From Chryseobacterium sp. LJ668 (GTDB lineage: Bacteria; Bacteroidota; Bacteroidia; Flavobacteriales; Weeksellaceae), in contig NZ_CP080443.1 of assembly GCF_019613955.1 (NCBI RefSeq), positions 1,240,001 through 1,304,000 on the forward strand: a stretch of DNA of 64,000 nt. The letters are read 5' to 3'. The notes under the pieces were generated by a model. That model made no database searches and was not told the DNA's origin. It saw nothing but the letters and a program-made list of their open reading frames with translations. Position 1 is the first letter of the stretch; each line of letters opens with the position of its first letter. The position numbers were made by a program, and so were the translations under genes. Below are positions 26,881 through 36,688 of this stretch, piece after piece.

Positions 26881-27848
26881 TGCTTATCCGGATCTGCAAC
26901 CGGCAGACTTACCTTTTTATATTCATTGATCTTATCCAGATCTAAAATCGTTGATTGACCGTCAAAGTCAGGATAATACATCGGTATAAACTGAGCACCG
27001 TGAATGATCTCATCAGAAACATACGATGATCTCTGTACCACAGTATTAGAAAAAACTTCATCAAATGCACGTACATGAACGATCATTTCAATATTCGTGT
27101 TTTTAAAGTCATCCGCAGAAAATCCGTAAAACGGGGAATTTTCATCAATTTTATGTACTACTGTCCAGTTCAGAGCTAAGGTATTTATTTTACTTAATTG
27201 AGTTTCTAAACGGTAAAAATTAATCTTTGTAGTCTCGTTTTCTGTGATTTCAATGGCTGTTGAAAGTGTAACATCTGCATCCGTTAATGCATTATTTTTA
27301 TAGGGTGCCAAGCGAAACATCAATGCTGTAACATCCTGAAAAGGAGCAATAACAGCAATATCTGAAAATCTGAGATAAGCTCTCGGCCTGGAGAATCTTC
27401 CGTAAAACAAACCGGTTGCAATAGCAAAGGTAAGCAATCCTAAAAACGCTTCAAACGTAGCTACCAGACTTGCAGTGAAACCTACCGGAGCAATCCTTCC
27501 GTAACCTACTGTTGTAAATGTCTGCGAGCTGAAGAAAAAGACATCAATAAACTCGTTCACCGGGTCGCTTTTATCAATCCCGGTAAGATGCTCAACTCCG
27601 ATTAAATAATAAATAAATGCAAAAATAATATTGATGAAAATATACATTAGCACCAGATAAGAGATAAAACGGAACGAAGATAAATTGAGCATTGTATGAT
27701 ACCAACTCAGCCTGTTGAGAACGTTAATACCCTTTCTTTTCACATTCGGAAGCCCGTCTTTATTAATAAATCTTCCTGAAGCACTGGCTCCGAAGCCGCT
27801 ATTATCGGTGTTCTTCTGCTGAATTCTCTTTTTAAAACCTCTTGCCAT
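26877..27848 (-). CDS. Inward-rectifier potassium channel (KirBac-like)
   Basis: A 323-residue channel subunit with two membrane helices (about 60-83 and 125-150) around a pore loop with selectivity filter TVGYG at 113-117. A C-terminal Ig-like cytoplasmic domain starts with RPRAYLRFSD. This is the full KirBac layout. The N-terminus is basic, consistent with lipid contact. It overlaps the YkgJ gene by 4 bases and has a -7 element 56 bases upstream. Confidence 0.92.
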   Translation of the reverse strand: MARGFKKRIQQKNTDNSGFGASASGRFINKDGLPNVKRKGINVLNRLSWYHTMLNLSSFRFISYLVLMYIFINIIFAFIYYLIGVEHLTGIDKSDPVNEFIDVFFFSSQTFTTVGYGRIAPVGFTASLVATFEAFLGLLTFAIATGLFYGRFSRPRAYLRFSDIAVIAPFQDVTALMFRLAPYKNNALTDADVTLSTAIEITENETTKINFYRLETQLSKINTLALNWTVVHKIDENSPFYGFSADDFKNTNIEMIVHVRAFDEVFSNTVVQRSSYVSDEIIHGAQFIPMYYPDFDGQSTILDLDKINEYKKVSLPVADPDKQ

Positions 27849-27903
27849 ATTGTAATTATATCATTTGTGCTTCTATTTTAATTTAATAAATGAATAGAAA
27901 GTG

Positions 27904-27911
27904 CAAAGATA
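27904..27911 (-). promoter_or_regulatory. -7 element of the Kir/YkgJ operon
   Basis: On the minus strand TATCTTTG, a full TAnnTTTG match, 55 bases upstream of the Kir start. No ideal -33 TTG. Confidence 0.5.
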
Positions 27912-28008
27912 AAACATTGTTTTTATGAAATTTATCAAGTACAGAAATTTGATATAAATCTGTTTTTATCCTAGATTTGATAATTGGCTCGTTAATAATG
28001 AATTAAAT

Positions 28009-28389
28009 ATGAAAAAGCTTGAATCAAGAGAAGATATTGAATTGCTCGTCAATTCTTTTTACGAAAAAGTTGTAAAAGATGAAACAATAGGGTTTTTCTT
28101 CAAAGAAATCATGAAGGTAGATTGGGAACAACACTTGCCTAAAATGTATTCTTTCTGGGAAACCATTCTTTTTGGGCAGATGAGCTATAAAGGAAATCCG
28201 ATGCAGAAACATTTTCCGATTAATGAAATTCAGCCACTGGAGAAACATCATTTTGAACGCTGGCTTGCACTTTGGAAACTGACTATTGAAGAAAATTTTA
28301 CCGGTGAAAATGCTTCAATGGCAATTACCAAATCCGAAAATATTGCCAACCTCATGTCTTATAAAATGGAAATGGCAAGAAAAAAATAA
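28009..28389 (+). CDS. Group III truncated haemoglobin
   Basis: A 126-residue globin of the short 2-over-2 type. FYEKVVKDETIGFFF and the W-E-Q-H-L-P-K-M-Y-S-F-W region, with HFPINEIQPLEKHHFERWLALW giving the proximal His region, fit the group III class. These bind oxygen or other small ligands; the physiological role is unsettled. Stand-alone gene. Confidence 0.88.
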   Translation: MKKLESREDIELLVNSFYEKVVKDETIGFFFKEIMKVDWEQHLPKMYSFWETILFGQMSYKGNPMQKHFPINEIQPLEKHHFERWLALWKLTIEENFTGENASMAITKSENIANLMSYKMEMARKK

Positions 28390-28423
28390 AGGATTGATGT
28401 TTTGATTTAAATTAGCACTAAAA

Positions 28424-29497
28424 TTAAGGTACAATTACGGTAAAAATATAAGCCGCCAAATTCACGAGAAGAACAGTTCCGTACAAAACATTCGTTTTTC
28501 CTCTGCTTAAGGATAACATCACAATAAAAACCGAAAGCGAAAGAAGAATAATATCTTTTTTATCTAAACCCAACACCAGGGGAATATCATATATAATACT
28601 TACAATAGAAATTGCGGGAATACTTAGCCCAATGCTTGCCAACGCCGATCCCAAAGCCAGATTTAAGCTCGACTGAATCTGATTATTCCTCGCAGCACGA
28701 ATTGCTGCAAGACCCTCCGGAAGCAGTATAACGGCTGCAATAATCACGCCTACCAAAGATTTTGGCGCACCCATACTTTGTACCATATCTTCAATCGTCC
28801 CCGATAGACCTTTAGCCATGAAAACAACAATGACAAGACATATAACTAAAAAGAAAAAGCTTATAAGTGCCTGTATTTTGTTTGGGATAAAATGTTCTTC
28901 TGCGTTACCTTCTGCAGGTACAAAGTAACTTCTGTGTCTTACGGTCTGCACCATCAGAAAAACCCCGTAAATCACGAGACAGGCAATTGAGACAAATATC
29001 AGTTGGGCATTGTTATAAAACGGTCCGTTGACGCTTGATGTAAAATTGGGAAGCACTAAAGTAATCACCAGAATAGAAACGATACTTACCAGATAAGTCG
29101 TTGCGGATGTACGTGCAAAATACTGCTCAAAATATTTTACACCGCCAACCAGAATACAGATACCAATAATCCCGTTGAGAATAATCATTACAGCAGCAAA
29201 TACCGTATCTCGTGCTAGAGTAATTGCCTGCTCACCGCCTGCAACCATCAGTGAAACAATCAATGCAACTTCAATGATTGTAATGCAAAGCGCTAATATA
29301 ATCGTTCCGTAAGGTTCGCCCACTTTATGTGCGACTACTTCTGCGTGATGTACGGCAGACAATACACTTCCTGTCAACAAAACGCCGGCAATAACATCAA
29401 AGACAACTGTAGTAGTTCCCATCAAGCCACTGAAGTAATAAATTACCGCAACAATCGGGAAGATATATGTATAATTTAAAAATTCTCTAAGCTTCAT
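28424..29497 (-). CDS. Calcium/cation:proton antiporter (ChaA-like)
   Basis: A 357-residue membrane protein with about ten or eleven helices. The two cation-binding alpha repeats of the CaCA superfamily are visible: GEPYGTIILALCITIIEVAL in the first half and LLPEGLAAIRAARNNQIQSS in the second. It is expected to export Ca2+ (or Na+/K+) in exchange for protons; the ion is not determined by sequence. Confidence 0.88.
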   Translation of the reverse strand: MKLREFLNYTYIFPIVAVIYYFSGLMGTTTVVFDVIAGVLLTGSVLSAVHHAEVVAHKVGEPYGTIILALCITIIEVALIVSLMVAGGEQAITLARDTVFAAVMIILNGIIGICILVGGVKYFEQYFARTSATTYLVSIVSILVITLVLPNFTSSVNGPFYNNAQLIFVSIACLVIYGVFLMVQTVRHRSYFVPAEGNAEEHFIPNKIQALISFFFLVICLVIVVFMAKGLSGTIEDMVQSMGAPKSLVGVIIAAVILLPEGLAAIRAARNNQIQSSLNLALGSALASIGLSIPAISIVSIIYDIPLVLGLDKKDIILLSLSVFIVMLSLSRGKTNVLYGTVLLVNLAAYIFTVIVP

Positions 29498-29560
29498 AAG
29501 TCTGTAAAATACAAAAAAACTAAGGAATTTTAATTACAAAAAGATGAAATTAATCTTATT

Positions 29561-29899
29561 TTAATGATTCCAGAGCTCGAAATCCTGAAAATCAGTGAGC
29601 ATATGAAAGAGCAGGCCAATCCCAATGATTCTAAGATTACCTTTAAAAAATAAGAGCAAAAAATACACCGCTATCGCATAATAAGAATGCAGGAAATGGA
29701 AACCCACACTCATTCTGTTGGGATTAAAAATAGGATCTGCAATCAGATGGTCGACATCCACAAACATTGTAGCCAAAAGAATTAGATATACTTTCTTCCA
29801 GTTTTCTCTGTAAAACACATAAGCAAAAGCCGCTGGGAAAACCAGATGCAAAAAATAATGAATAAACGATTTTAATAGAATAATATCAGACGGATTCAT
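29561..29899 (-). CDS. DUF6122 family membrane protein
   Basis: A 112-residue protein with three or four hydrophobic helices and conserved His/Asp residues (HYFLHLVFP, FVDVDHLIADP, HFLHSYY, HMLTDFQD). This HxxxH/DxDH pattern resembles small membrane metal-dependent hydrolase-like proteins. I assign it to DUF6122 by appearance. It shares strand and closeness (17 bases) with the next upstream gene at 29916 and may end that operon. Confidence 0.7.
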   Translation of the reverse strand: MNPSDIILLKSFIHYFLHLVFPAAFAYVFYRENWKKVYLILLATMFVDVDHLIADPIFNPNRMSVGFHFLHSYYAIAVYFLLLFFKGNLRIIGIGLLFHMLTDFQDFELWNH

Positions 29900-29915
29900 C
29901 AGTATTTGGCTGGAT

Positions 29916-31151
29916 TTATCTTAAAATTAACGGAAGATCTCGTTTCACAAATTTTATCTCACCATAATAATCTTTATTTTTACTGGTATAAAAAAGATAT
30001 TCGATGTCTTTTAAAAAGTTGATGTTAGAACCGAATAAAGGTTTTAAAGATAAATATAATAATGGATGATTTTTCACAAAGATATAATTCTTCTTTAAGA
30101 CTGCATTTTCTTTAATTCTTTTCCTTTTAGATTCTATTATAATTCTATTTTTATTCTGACTGATTGAATTGGGCTGAAACGGAATAGCTGTAAACTGATT
30201 CTGAGCATTGATCCACTTTTTATTCTGGAAATGTTGCCGGGTTATTGCAGGATTAGAACTTTGCAGCACAATTTCGTAAGCCGGCTGAATGATTTTCTGA
30301 TAGCTTACTTTTTCAATTTCATTAAAATTATCGTCATAGCCATAACTCATGATCGTGTCATTTTCCTCTGTAAGATTTGCCGACATTTTTAAGTAATTGA
30401 TATTTGCAGAATCATTCAAATTTATATTCAGTAGCTGGCTGAATTTTTTGATATTTTCTCTGTCCAATTCTGCTTCTAGAAATTGAGTCTCTTTTTTTAA
30501 ATCAGAAATCAATATGGCAAAATTTTCAAGATTCGAATTACTTTTGATCTCTATCTCATCATCATTCAGATCAATAGAAAAATTTTGATTATGCGGTTGC
30601 GTTATCAGTGAAATGCTTCCTAAACCACCATCCATAAAAGAATCTGCATTTAAAGTTTGTTTCCTGACATTCTGCAAAAGTAGATTTTTAATGTCAATAA
30701 AAACCTTATTCGATGTACCTACAGTACATTTTTCGCCAAAAATTTTTATATAAACCTGATCTTTTTTAAATAGGTCTTTGCCGTTACTTATAAATTTGCT
30801 GTCTTTTAGAAATGCCAAAAATTCCTGCTTATCATTTATTTCAAATATGGTGTACCATTCGGTAATTTTAGTATTTTTCAGATGAGAAATCTGTACATAA
30901 TCTGGAATTTTTATCCCGGAATCTCTGAATTTAATTCTACGGGCGTCTGACTTTCCTTTTTTAAACCATTCAGACGGATGCTGAAGTAAGCTTGTAATAT
31001 ATTTTCTCGTGACCTTTTTGGTATCAATCAATACAATAACATCGGCATTTTCAGGAATATATCTTAAGCTTTTATCTTTACGGAAGATCAAAAACCAGAC
31101 TGCCGCCGAAAAAAGAAAAATGGCAATGAGAATAATATATTTTTTCTTCAT
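29916..31151 (-). CDS. Membrane-anchored protein, DUF3352/DUF4836-like, unknown function
   Basis: A 411-residue protein with an N-terminal membrane anchor (MKKKYIILIAIFLFSAAVWFLIF in two parts: basic start, then helix 5-23). The extracytoplasmic part opens with RYIPENADVIVLIDTKK, the kind of strand that begins DUF3352 and DUF4836 proteins. Its upstream neighbour opens similarly (IPQNTLFYMEINGKQL). No catalytic motif seen. Third gene of a minus-strand operon, 41 bases after the 691-residue gene. Confidence 0.55.
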   Translation of the reverse strand: MKKKYIILIAIFLFSAAVWFLIFRKDKSLRYIPENADVIVLIDTKKVTRKYITSLLQHPSEWFKKGKSDARRIKFRDSGIKIPDYVQISHLKNTKITEWYTIFEINDKQEFLAFLKDSKFISNGKDLFKKDQVYIKIFGEKCTVGTSNKVFIDIKNLLLQNVRKQTLNADSFMDGGLGSISLITQPHNQNFSIDLNDDEIEIKSNSNLENFAILISDLKKETQFLEAELDRENIKKFSQLLNINLNDSANINYLKMSANLTEENDTIMSYGYDDNFNEIEKVSYQKIIQPAYEIVLQSSNPAITRQHFQNKKWINAQNQFTAIPFQPNSISQNKNRIIIESKRKRIKENAVLKKNYIFVKNHPLLYLSLKPLFGSNINFLKDIEYLFYTSKNKDYYGEIKFVKRDLPLILR

Positions 31152-31192
31152 TAAGAATTTAAATAAAAACTATTATGAATTATGCCTTCATT

Positions 31193-33268
31193 TTAAAGCG
31201 TCTGCAGCTTTTTGTCGGATTCCATACTTTTAAAAATCTCGTCAAACAGATCAAAGAAATACATCAGGCTGTTTTCCGAAGAATTTTTAATATTGTAATT
31301 CATTTCAGACTGAATGCTTTCTCCTTTTACTTCAGTTTTAAAATAGACATCACCCACATTTTCCCTTAATGAATTCAATGTTTTTCTTTCAGAAACGCTC
31401 TTAAATTCCGATTCAAGGCCCACTAATAATTTTTGAAGATCCAATCTCCCTGATAACGGATATTTCGCAGAATCTTTCATCCACTTTTCTGAAACTGATG
31501 ATTGTTTTTTGATTGTCAAATTTTCTTTAGAAGTCGTCAGATAAACAGTTCTATCTTTTACCGCGAAAAATAACTGGTCGAGATATCCGTTGCTTTTACC
31601 TTCTTTAAAAGTATAAAAATCTCCGTTTTTTGTAAATTTTTTAGCTAAATCTTTATTGGTAGTCATCGCATCAAAAATACGCTTCCAGTATCCTTCATTT
31701 TCTGTAGCAAAAGCAAAAACGAAATCCGGAACCATCACATCTTTGGTCTTTTTTATTTCTTTCTCGTTGTAGTCATCATCGTAATCATAATCAGTGTACT
31801 CTACTTTTTTAGATTTCAATTCGTTTAAAACTAAGATTCCGTTTCCGGGTGCTATTTTGGCAATGGCCTCTTCATCCAGTACAATTTTCATGGTTTCGAT
31901 CATCAGCTCAAGCTCTTTCTGATATTCTCCTTCACCAGCATCCTGAAAGAAGCTGTACATCATGTCAAAAGTCTTATAACCATCGATATTGATGGCATAA
32001 TACCCAATACTTTTATCGTTGATTAACGAATTAAGCTTCTTGTTTTTCTTCCCTTTAAAAATGTTAGAAATATTCTTCTGCATATCAGAATTTTTGTGCT
32101 GATAATTATTAATCAGCCTTACTTTGTCTTTATCAAAATACAGATTATACGAAGAATTTGAATTGTACATTTTACCTAAAAACTTTGTGAAATCGTAACG
32201 ACTATACAAATTTTTGTACGGTCCTTCGTTGATAATTTTACCATAATCTGCAAATACGAAAACATCTGAATCTGAATCCCGGAAACTCAGCATTTCTGCA
32301 GGAGTCTCAATTTCAAGATTAGAATCGAAGTATCTGTCAAAATTACTTTCTGCAATCCCTTTTATAATTTTGAATTTTATTGCCCTTAAAGAATCCATTT
32401 CTTTCTGATATTCGGAATCAACTGGGTAAACTTCAGTTTCTATGTAATCGTCACCAGAAGTCGGAGGCATCACTTCTACAGTCTCTTCAGAATATACAGA
32501 ATCTGTTATAGGTTCCGGCTGTTTTTTTTCTTCCGGATATTGGTGATGCTTCTCAAGATATTTGATGTCTTTCTGATGTTTGGCAATATCTTCATTATTT
32601 GATTTGATGCTAGATTTCAGATATTTTATTTCATCCTTCAGGTATTGTATTTCCTCTTTATAATCAAAAGGCTTTTCTGTATCGTAAACAGTGGCGGCAC
32701 TATCAACATCTACATATACACTGTCTACAACCGCAGTTGCAGTGCTGTCGACTGCATACACCCTATCATTCCAAATATTTTTAGACGGTTTTTGATAGTT
32801 TATCATTGTAATCACCGCATGCTGATCATTCCATGCCACGAAAAGATCTTCGTCAAGGTCAACATATGAGTAATTGTTTTTCTTAGAAATTTCCAGCCCT
32901 TTTTTCTTAGTCGAATTGATAAATTCCTGAAACTTCTCTTTGTTATCTATTATTAAATGAGCGTTATACGTCTGTAGAGAATCATTTAAAGTAGCATAAT
33001 GATATTGCGTGGCATCATACTTTATCCCTGTTTTAGAATAATCCATCCAAGACGGTTTTTTATCCTTGTCTTTGCCTTTATCTTTACTGATCTCCTGTAA
33101 AAACGGATTGAATTTCTCCCAGTTGACTTTTTTATTCAGCTGTTTGCCATTGATTTCCATATAGAATAATGTATTCTGAGGAATTTTCATACTGTTTTGG
33201 GCAAAGGCAAGTGTAAAGCAAAAAAACAGGAAAGCGAACTTTTGTATTTTTAGTAAAATTGATTTCAT
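31193..33268 (-). CDS. Large secreted protein, DUF4836-like, with central coiled coil, unknown function
   Basis: A 691-residue protein with a signal peptide (FFCFTLAFA, cleavage about residue 23). It starts with MKIPQNTLFYMEINGKQL, as in DUF4836. About residues 200-245 form a Lys/Glu/Leu/Ile coiled coil, followed by an acidic Pro/Glu/Val linker. A second globular half (to 691) is rich in aromatic and acidic residues, with a DYDYDDDYNE acidic patch. Compared with most proteins in the window it is unusually charged. Middle gene of an operon with a lipoprotein gene 14 bases upstream. Confidence 0.6.
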   Translation of the reverse strand: MKSILLKIQKFAFLFFCFTLAFAQNSMKIPQNTLFYMEINGKQLNKKVNWEKFNPFLQEISKDKGKDKDKKPSWMDYSKTGIKYDATQYHYATLNDSLQTYNAHLIIDNKEKFQEFINSTKKKGLEISKKNNYSYVDLDEDLFVAWNDQHAVITMINYQKPSKNIWNDRVYAVDSTATAVVDSVYVDVDSAATVYDTEKPFDYKEEIQYLKDEIKYLKSSIKSNNEDIAKHQKDIKYLEKHHQYPEEKKQPEPITDSVYSEETVEVMPPTSGDDYIETEVYPVDSEYQKEMDSLRAIKFKIIKGIAESNFDRYFDSNLEIETPAEMLSFRDSDSDVFVFADYGKIINEGPYKNLYSRYDFTKFLGKMYNSNSSYNLYFDKDKVRLINNYQHKNSDMQKNISNIFKGKKNKKLNSLINDKSIGYYAINIDGYKTFDMMYSFFQDAGEGEYQKELELMIETMKIVLDEEAIAKIAPGNGILVLNELKSKKVEYTDYDYDDDYNEKEIKKTKDVMVPDFVFAFATENEGYWKRIFDAMTTNKDLAKKFTKNGDFYTFKEGKSNGYLDQLFFAVKDRTVYLTTSKENLTIKKQSSVSEKWMKDSAKYPLSGRLDLQKLLVGLESEFKSVSERKTLNSLRENVGDVYFKTEVKGESIQSEMNYNIKNSSENSLMYFFDLFDEIFKSMESDKKLQTL

Positions 33269-33282
33269 ATGTAATCTGGTAA

Positions 33283-33951
33283 TTATTGTAATATGATGTT
33301 GTTTTGAACCTGTTTTTTCTCAAAGATAAAGTCTAAAATATTTCCTTCAAGCTTCATCGCTTTTTTGTTAGGCGAAAGCTGGTAAAAGGTATTTGATTGA
33401 GATTTTACCCTATTTTCGAACTGGAGTACAGAAATATATTTTGCGTTATTAAAAACTTCTTTATCAGCGGCACTCAGTTTGTCGTAATCACTTTTGAAGG
33501 TATTGATTTTGTTTCTGGTAAAAGTTTTTTTGACAGGATTATGACTATAAATATGAGTAGGTGTCATCTTCCCGAGAATATTTTTGGCTTTCAACTGTTC
33601 TAATCCCGCATTGATATTTTCAATTTTTTTGAAATTGCAGCTCAGTTTGATGATGTAATTATCAAAATCCATCGAAGTTTTCACATTGGAAATTCCGGGA
33701 ACGCCTTTAAAAATTCTTGCCCCTTCGTTGATTTTGGATTCAATTTCAGATTTTTTTGGAACTTTCTTGCCGTTGATGGTTTCCATTTTTGAGATGGAGG
33801 CTAATCGTGTCTTGCTTTTGCTTGCGTTGAGAATAATTGAGTACTCACCGCTTCCGTCAGCTTTAACGTTGACTTTATCTAAAATATCAAAACAACTTGT
33901 AAGAAATAATAAGGGAAGCAGTATTAGTAACCGCTTTAGAGTAATTTTCAT
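33283..33951 (-). CDS. Lipoprotein of unknown function
   Basis: A 222-residue lipoprotein (LLFLTSCFD, Cys20). The pattern VNVKADGSGEYSIILNAS resembles the start of secreted bacterial proteins with a DUF-type 'DGSGe' strand. The rest is helical and basic. It is the first gene of the three-gene operon ending at 29916 and has a -7 element 20 bases upstream. No function assigned. Confidence 0.65.
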   Translation of the reverse strand: MKITLKRLLILLPLLFLTSCFDILDKVNVKADGSGEYSIILNASKSKTRLASISKMETINGKKVPKKSEIESKINEGARIFKGVPGISNVKTSMDFDNYIIKLSCNFKKIENINAGLEQLKAKNILGKMTPTHIYSHNPVKKTFTRNKINTFKSDYDKLSAADKEVFNNAKYISVLQFENRVKSQSNTFYQLSPNKKAMKLEGNILDFIFEKKQVQNNIILQ

Positions 33952-33970
33952 GATTCTGTTTTATAGATGA

Positions 33971-33978
33971 CAAACTTA
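33971..33978 (-). promoter_or_regulatory. -7 element of the 29.9-34.0 kb operon
   Basis: On the minus strand TAAGTTTG, a TAnnTTTG match 19 bases before the lipoprotein start codon. Confidence 0.55.
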
Positions 33979-34020
33979 CTGAATTTAGCCGTAAATATTC
34001 ATGTTGTAAGCAAAATGACT

Positions 34021-34740
34021 TTAAATTCTGCCTTTCAGATAGTCCTGTCTCAGACTTTCGTCTAATTTTTCAATTGCATAACGGAGACACGTTCTTGGCA
34101 TCACTTTGTAATATTGATTGAGAAAACTGATCAATTCTGTTTCGTTTTTATTTCCCATCTCTCTCAAAAGCCAGCCGTTTGCTTTATGCATTAAATCGTG
34201 TGGATGATGCAAGTTGTGCGTTACAAATTCTTTAGTTAATTCAAAAAAACCATTTTTTACGTAATACATCGTTCCTACAACAGCAATTCTTTTGTGCCAC
34301 ATATTTTCTGAATCAGTAAGCTTCCTCAGAAGGTTTTCGTTCTGATTTTCAAAAGCATATCGTCCCAGAATCTTATAGCAGCTTGTATCAACCAAATCCC
34401 AATTATTGACGTATTGAATATGATTCAGATAAAATTCCACAATCTCATCATTTACCGTTTGATCTTTGGATTTTTCAAATTTAAGGATCAGCATAAATAA
34501 TGCAGTCAGTCTGTGCTCATGAATTTCTGAAGAAAGAAGTTCACTTAACTCCCCTAAATCGATTTTCGAAAAATATTCTTTGGCAACTTTTCTCTGTTCC
34601 GGAACAACCACGCCAATAAACTGATCACCTTCGCCATATTCTCCTTTTCCGGTTTTGAAAAATTTAGGCAAAAAAACGGCCTTTTCAGGAATGGAAAGAA
34701 GGCTGAGTGCTGCTTTTATTTCTTTTAAAATATAATTCAT
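34021..34740 (-). CDS. DNA alkylation repair protein, AlkD-like
   Basis: A 239-residue all-helical HEAT-like-repeat DNA glycosylase family member that removes alkylated bases such as N3- and N7-alkylpurines. Typical sequence includes NNWDLVDTSCYKILG, HKRIAVVG and HDLMHKANGWLLREMG. It overlaps the preceding antiporter gene by 4 bases (ATGA). Confidence 0.9.
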   Translation of the reverse strand: MNYILKEIKAALSLLSIPEKAVFLPKFFKTGKGEYGEGDQFIGVVVPEQRKVAKEYFSKIDLGELSELLSSEIHEHRLTALFMLILKFEKSKDQTVNDEIVEFYLNHIQYVNNWDLVDTSCYKILGRYAFENQNENLLRKLTDSENMWHKRIAVVGTMYYVKNGFFELTKEFVTHNLHHPHDLMHKANGWLLREMGNKNETELISFLNQYYKVMPRTCLRYAIEKLDESLRQDYLKGRI

Positions 34741-36041
34741 TGTCTATCAGGTGTATATTTTGCATGATCTAAAGCGACACTTCCCAGCTTCTGCTCTTCC
34801 TCTTCAATCCTCTTCGGATTGGCTACTTTTGCAATGGTAAGTCCCTGAACAATAATTGAAAAAACAACCACACAGTAAGTAATGCTTAAAATAGCATTGC
34901 TGTATTCATTTTTCGGGATAGACATTGCCAAAGCGATAGAAACACCACCCCGAATTCCACCCCAAAATAAAACTTTTATGGTTTGCGGACTAAATCTTGT
35001 TCTGAATGACATAAATTTTGTAGGTCCCCAAATTGATATAAATCTTGCAATCAATACTACTGCAATTGCCAAAAGACCCGGAATGATATAGTGATTCAGA
35101 TCTTTGATCATCAACAATTCGAAACCGATGAAGAGAAATAAAACCGCATTGAGGATTTCATCAATAAGCTCCCAGAATTTAATTAAATAATCCTGCGTAA
35201 TTGATTTCATTTTAAATTTCACATTGAAATTACCCATAAAAAGACCTGCCGCAACCATCGTCAAAGGTCCGGAAACGTGCATTTGTCTTGCTATTAGATA
35301 ACCGCCCATTACAACTGCCAATGTAACTAAAACTGAGATAATATAATCATCAACTTCCCTCATTAATCTTGAAGTGACCCAACCCAAAAGAATACCCAAA
35401 AGCAATCCTCCACCAGCTTCTTTAATCAATAAGATCGTGATATTTTCTATGCCCAAATCTACTTCGCTACCGATTGCAAGCTGCAATACAACGGTGAAAA
35501 CTACAACTGCCATACCGTCGTTAAACAAAGACTCTCCGGCGATTTTTGTTTCGAGAGATTTTGAAATGTTGGCTTGTTTCAAAACGCTTAAAACAGCTAC
35601 CGGATCGGTGGGTGAGATCAATGCTCCAAACACCAGACAATAGATAAACGGTATTTGCAACCCAACAAGAGGTAAGAAATAGAACATTCCAAAACCCACG
35701 ATAAAAGTTGAAATAATCACTCCGGCCGTCGAAAATATCAAAACGGGACGGAACTGTTCCTTTAAATCATTGATATTAATGTGGATTCCGCCTGCAAAAA
35801 GAAGGAAATTCAACATGGCTCCCATCAGAACTTCAGTGAAATCAATACTGTTCATGAGATCATTCAGATGCCCGAATGTTTTAGGAAGAAAATTTTCACC
35901 AAAGAAGACCAGGATGATCGATACCACAATGGCAATGACCATTATTCCGATGGTGTTCGGAAGCTTCAAAAATCTGTAGTTGATATATGCGAATATGGAT
36001 GCTAAAACGATAAGAGCCGAAAATGAATAATATAATTCCAA
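34737..36041 (-). CDS. Cation:proton antiporter, NhaP/CPA1 type
   Basis: A 434-residue membrane protein with about twelve helices. CPA1 motifs are present: SPTDPVAVLSVLK, GESLFNDGMAVVVF (ion-binding ND pair) and RGGVSIALAMSIP. It probably exchanges Na+ or K+ for protons. The C-terminal cytoplasmic tail is short. Translationally coupled to the AlkD-like gene downstream. Confidence 0.9.
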   Translation of the reverse strand: MELYYSFSALIVLASIFAYINYRFLKLPNTIGIMVIAIVVSIILVFFGENFLPKTFGHLNDLMNSIDFTEVLMGAMLNFLLFAGGIHININDLKEQFRPVLIFSTAGVIISTFIVGFGMFYFLPLVGLQIPFIYCLVFGALISPTDPVAVLSVLKQANISKSLETKIAGESLFNDGMAVVVFTVVLQLAIGSEVDLGIENITILLIKEAGGGLLLGILLGWVTSRLMREVDDYIISVLVTLAVVMGGYLIARQMHVSGPLTMVAAGLFMGNFNVKFKMKSITQDYLIKFWELIDEILNAVLFLFIGFELLMIKDLNHYIIPGLLAIAVVLIARFISIWGPTKFMSFRTRFSPQTIKVLFWGGIRGGVSIALAMSIPKNEYSNAILSITYCVVVFSIIVQGLTIAKVANPKRIEEEEQKLGSVALDHAKYTPDRQ

Positions 36042-36052
36042 TGAATTGTTTT

Positions 36053-36688
36053 TTAAAAAATTAAGTCCAAATAAAGTACTTTAATATAAATTCTGCTTTC
36101 TTCTTTCTCCCAAACGTCGAGCATTCCATCTCTAAGAGTTTTGGAATCTCTATTATAATCCTGCCCGATATTCATCACATTCAGGAAAATGTATTCGTCG
36201 CCGACATTATTTACTTTGTACGCTGTCTTTTCAGATTTCCCGTCACCTGAATTTTTGATTGCGTCGGTAAGCAGTCTCAATTGAGAAAGATGGTGGGTAA
36301 AATTGCTTACATCTTTGGTCTGATCGTAGGCACGAAGCAGAATAAGAATAATATCAAGATTGCTAGGATCTTTACTGTAAAGAATTTTCCCGAGTCTGAT
36401 GCAATCTGCAAAATTATTGTTTTTGAAAGCTTCTGCCAGACTTTTGAACTCATCGCCGGTCTGGGAAACTTTATCTTTTATGAAATTTCTTCCGTAGTAC
36501 AGATGCTGTGCTTCTACACTGTCAAGAGATTTTGGAAGACCTTTGAATTTGAAAATAAGCTTTTCATGATTGTAAAGTGAATTGGGATTGCTGAGATTTT
36601 TCTCTATACTTTTCAAATCAAGCTTTGCCTTTTGGCTATATCCAAAAAACGGAAGAAAAAGCAGAAGAACGAGTATTCTGTAATTCAT
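36053..36688 (-). CDS. DUF4919 secreted protein
   Basis: A 211-residue protein with a signal peptide (LPFFGYSQ, cleavage near residue 18). It matches the general pattern of DUF4919, with LYYGRNFI and FADCIRLGKILYSKDP helices similar to TPR repeats. Its start codon shares one base with the hflX stop (TAATG), so the two are coupled. Function unknown. Confidence 0.8.
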   Translation of the reverse strand: MNYRILVLLLFLPFFGYSQKAKLDLKSIEKNLSNPNSLYNHEKLIFKFKGLPKSLDSVEAQHLYYGRNFIKDKVSQTGDEFKSLAEAFKNNNFADCIRLGKILYSKDPSNLDIILILLRAYDQTKDVSNFTHHLSQLRLLTDAIKNSGDGKSEKTAYKVNNVGDEYIFLNVMNIGQDYNRDSKTLRDGMLDVWEKEESRIYIKVLYLDLIF

